A stretch of DNA of 9,347 bases, taken from assembly GCA_024225895.1 (NCBI GenBank), contig JAAEMC010000385.1:1-9347 (forward strand), read 5' to 3'. The notes beneath the pieces were generated by a model. It had not been told where the DNA came from, ran no database searches, and was given only the letters and a program-made list of their open reading frames with translations. This document shows, piece by piece, positions 7,365-9,347 of the stretch (position 1 is the stretch's first letter; the number at the start of each line of letters is the position of its first letter). The position numbers and the translations under genes were made by a program. This DNA comes from Desulfobacteraceae bacterium. GTDB lineage: Bacteria > Desulfobacterota > Desulfobacteria > Desulfobacterales > Desulfobacteraceae.

Positions 7365-8207
7365 CTATTTCGCTTTTCGTGTTAGATGGGGATCTAAAAT
7401 ATCCCTTAATCCGTCTCCAAACAGGTTCAGTCCGAGAACGGCAAAGAAAATGGCCATACCCGGGAAGATGGAAATCCAGGGAGTGGTAAACATCTGCTCT
7501 CTGGCGCTGGCAAGCATTCCGCCCCAGCTTGGGGTGGGCGGCTGGGTGCCTAATCCTAAAAAGGAAAGGGACGCTTCCATGAGAATGGCCCCGGCCATGC
7601 CCAGGGTGGCAACCACCAGTATGGGACCTAAAATGTTTGGTAAAATTTGGGTAAACATGATTCTTGTCCGGCTGTATCCTAAAGCATTGGCTGCCTTGAC
7701 ATAATCAAGGGATCTTGTGGAAAGGACCTGGGATCTTGTGATCCTGCAGGTAAAGGCCCAGTTGGTCAGGCCCAATGCCAAAAAGATATTCATCAGCCCG
7801 GGGCCCATGACAGCCATGACGGCAAGGGCAAAAATCATTGAAGGGATGGAGAGCATGATGTTGGTCAGCCCCATGACTATATCGTCCCACCATTTGCCGA
7901 AAAACCCGGCTGTCAACCCGAGTATGATCCCGATGATCGTATTCATGGCCTGGCTGACAAGACCGACACTCAATGAAATTCTAGACCCGTAAATAACCCT
8001 TGTAAGTATATCTCTTCCCTGTTCATCCGTGCCAAAAGGATAGGTGATGCTTGGCGGCAGCTCAGAGACCATTAAATCGGCATCATCCACCGGATGATAG
8101 GGGGAAAGGGCCGGCGCCCATACAGCCATGACAATAAATATAAATGTAATGGTGCCGCCGATGACCAGGTTGGGGTTCTGTTTAAGTTTTTTGAATTTTT
8201 GATTCAT
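7365..8207 (-). CDS. dppC: Peptide-family ABC importer permease, DppC type
   Basis: The product is a complete 280-residue inner-membrane permease. A first membrane helix (about residues 14-34) is followed by a short periplasmic part containing YPFGTDEQGRD (56-66), a hallmark of DppC/OppC, then about five more helices. The cytoplasmic EAA loop, which docks on the ATPases, is at about 168-191 (DYVKAANALGYSR, then ILPN). The LSFLGLGTQPPTPSWG motif (214-229) is also typical. It should pair with DppB to form the channel. Its ATG overlaps the dppB stop as ATGA, so translation is probably coupled. The gene ends in TAG at a normal C-terminus (DPHLTRKAK). Confidence 0.96.
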   Translation of the reverse strand: MNQKFKKLKQNPNLVIGGTITFIFIVMAVWAPALSPYHPVDDADLMVSELPPSITYPFGTDEQGRDILTRVIYGSRISLSVGLVSQAMNTIIGIILGLTAGFFGKWWDDIVMGLTNIMLSIPSMIFALAVMAVMGPGLMNIFLALGLTNWAFTCRITRSQVLSTRSLDYVKAANALGYSRTRIMFTQILPNILGPILVVATLGMAGAILMEASLSFLGLGTQPPTPSWGGMLASAREQMFTTPWISIFPGMAIFFAVLGLNLFGDGLRDILDPHLTRKAK

Positions 8208-9136
8208 GACAATTCTATCCTGGGGTCGATGACACCGTAAAGCAGGTCAACGACCAGGTTGACCAGAAGAAAAATGCCGATTATTATTAATACACAGCCC
8301 TGGGTGACCGGTATGTCCCGCTGGAAAATGGAATCCACCAGAAGCGATCCAATGCCGGGCCATGAAAAGAGTTTTTCAACAATGACTGTCTGGCCGATTA
8401 AAGACCCGAACTGTAAGCCTGCCGTGGTTAAAATCAGTACCATGGTGTTCCTGAAAACATGGGTGAAATTGACGATCAGTACAGACAGGCCCTTGGATCT
8501 TGCGGTTCTGATATAGTCCTGGGTCAATACTTCCACAACCGCGGCCCGGGTAGTTCGGGCCAGCAGTGCCATATACCCGACCCCCAGCGTAAAGGCCGGT
8601 AAGATTAAATGCATTAGATGCCCGTCACCGTATCCCTGTGAAGGGAACCATCCCAATACAAGTGAGAATAAATACATTAATATGAGGCCGAGCCAGAATT
8701 GTGGGACCGATACCCCGGAAACCGCCCCCAGCATGGACAGGGTGTCTAAAAAGCTGCCTTGCTTCAATGCAGAAAGAAAGCCCAGGGGAATGCCGAGTCC
8801 AACAGCAATGACCATGGCAGCTGTGGACAAATAAAGGGTTGGGCCAATCCTTTGCGCAACGAGGCTGTTAACGCTCTCATTTCTTAAAAATGATCGCCCT
8901 AGATCCCCTTTTAGCAGGTTCTTCATGTAGGATGCATACCGGACATAGAGGGGTCGGTCCAGGCCAAGCTGCTTTTTAAGCATTTGTGCTGTCTTTTCAT
9001 CCAGGTGGTGTTTGGAACCCCCGGCCATGAGCGTGGCATCCCCGGGAAGAACATTAAGCAATCCAAACATGATCAAGGAGATGAAAAACACGGTGGGGAA
9101 AAACTGTAAAATCCTGCGAAACGTATAAGCCGCCAT
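8204..9136 (-). CDS. dppB: Peptide-family ABC importer permease, DppB type
   Basis: The 310-residue product is a full DppB/OppB permease. Helix 1 spans about residues 9-30 and ends in the family motif NVLPGD. A periplasmic segment follows with LGLDRPLYVRY (57-67) and GDLGRSF (77-83), then five further helices. The EAA loop is at about 206-231 (QDYIRTARSKGLS), and the C-terminus DLLYGVIDPRI is typical. The start at 9136 has AGGA about 8 bases upstream. It follows the binding-protein gene by 74 bases that contain a terminator-like hairpin, and overlaps dppC by 4 bases. Relatives carry peptides, nickel or glutathione; which applies here cannot be told from the permease. Confidence 0.96.
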   Translation of the reverse strand: MAAYTFRRILQFFPTVFFISLIMFGLLNVLPGDATLMAGGSKHHLDEKTAQMLKKQLGLDRPLYVRYASYMKNLLKGDLGRSFLRNESVNSLVAQRIGPTLYLSTAAMVIAVGLGIPLGFLSALKQGSFLDTLSMLGAVSGVSVPQFWLGLILMYLFSLVLGWFPSQGYGDGHLMHLILPAFTLGVGYMALLARTTRAAVVEVLTQDYIRTARSKGLSVLIVNFTHVFRNTMVLILTTAGLQFGSLIGQTVIVEKLFSWPGIGSLLVDSIFQRDIPVTQGCVLIIIGIFLLVNLVVDLLYGVIDPRIELS

Positions 9137-9160
9137 TTGTGTTTTCCTTTTTTGAGATTC

Positions 9161-9200
9161 AAAAAGGGACTGACCGGCACAAAGAACTTGCCGGCCAGTC
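9161..9200 (-). terminator. Terminator-like hairpin between the binding-protein gene and dppB
   Basis: Arms at 9189-9200 and 9168-9179 can form a 12-base stem with one G-U pair and a 9-base loop. On the minus strand the stem is followed by CCTTTTT (T run at 9165-9161), the layout of a Rho-independent terminator. It lies 10 bases after the binding-protein stop and ends 24 bases before the dppB ATG. It probably lets a fraction of transcripts continue, which would give more binding protein than membrane subunits, and it may also protect the upstream mRNA 3' end. Confidence 0.75.
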
Positions 9201-9210
9201 TGTATGCATC

Positions 9211-9347
9211 TTATTTCATGCCGGCCCGAGGGGAACTGTCATCCACCCATACCGATGTCAGATCCTGGTACATCAGTTCCTGGGCTACGGGTTGGAGGCC
9301 GTGGACCCAGGGTTTATATGCCATGACCGCTTTGTTGTAGTTGTAGA
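9211..9347 (-). CDS. dppA: C-terminal end of a peptide-family periplasmic binding protein (DppA type)
   Basis: An open frame enters at the window edge and ends with TAA at 9213-9211, giving the last 45 residues. The text KAVMAYKPWVHGLQPV followed by LTSVWVDD resembles the C-terminus of SBP_bac_5 binding proteins, where a similar AYKPWVKGY stretch precedes the last strand. These proteins capture ligand in the periplasm and deliver it to DppBC. Position directly before dppB supports the call. The ligand-binding part and signal peptide lie outside the window, so the substrate cannot be judged. Confidence 0.8.
   Translation of the reverse strand, partial: YNYNKAVMAYKPWVHGLQPVAQELMYQDLTSVWVDDSSPRAGMK

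Noticed and set aside
7365..7367. The dppC TAG as a possible pyrrolysine codon
   Set aside because: The protein ends normally at this point, and reading on would run about 30 codons through the amidohydrolase start with no family match.

Overview
The window carries two gene clusters, both read on the minus strand, so gene order runs from high to low coordinates. Base composition is moderate and the genes are tightly packed. The Mla-type cluster pairs a STAS-fused MlaE with a PqiC-like lipoprotein. Together these suggest a Gram-negative, diderm bacterium, plausibly a Desulfobacterota (Desulfobacteraceae-like) organism. That placement is inference from protein character, since no marker gene is present.

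Region 1 (9347 down to 3759) is a peptide/nickel-family (Dpp/Opp) ABC importer operon. It holds the 3' end of the periplasmic binding protein (9211-9347), a terminator-like hairpin (9161-9200), permeases dppB and dppC (4-base overlap), a YtcJ-like metal-dependent amidohydrolase with a TTG start, then ATPases dppD and dppF. The binding protein should capture the ligand, DppB/DppC form the channel and DppD/DppF power import. The amidohydrolase sits between the permease and ATPase genes, so the imported compound is probably hydrolysed at an amide or similar bond in the cytoplasm. dppD carries an in-frame TAA at 5488-5490. It separates the Walker A part from the rest of the nucleotide-binding domain, with no frame change, so as read the gene is a one-codon nonsense pseudogene.

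Region 2 (3758 down to 3453) is a 306-base AT-rich gap with no gene. It holds weak candidates for the end of the dpp transcript and for a promoter of the next operon.

Region 3 (3452 down to 1) is an Mla-type phospholipid/lipid transport operon: mlaE (permease with an N-terminal STAS domain), mlaF (ATPase), mlaD (MCE protein) and a PqiC-like lipoprotein cut by the window edge. MlaE and MlaF form the inner-membrane ABC core, MlaD the periplasm-facing lipid-binding ring, and the lipoprotein probably links to the outer membrane. No separate mlaB or mlaC is seen in the window; the STAS domain probably stands in for MlaB.

I found no RNA gene, CRISPR array, insertion sequence or clearly new system. 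The most notable points are the dppD nonsense codon, the amidohydrolase inside the transporter operon and the hairpin after the binding-protein gene.
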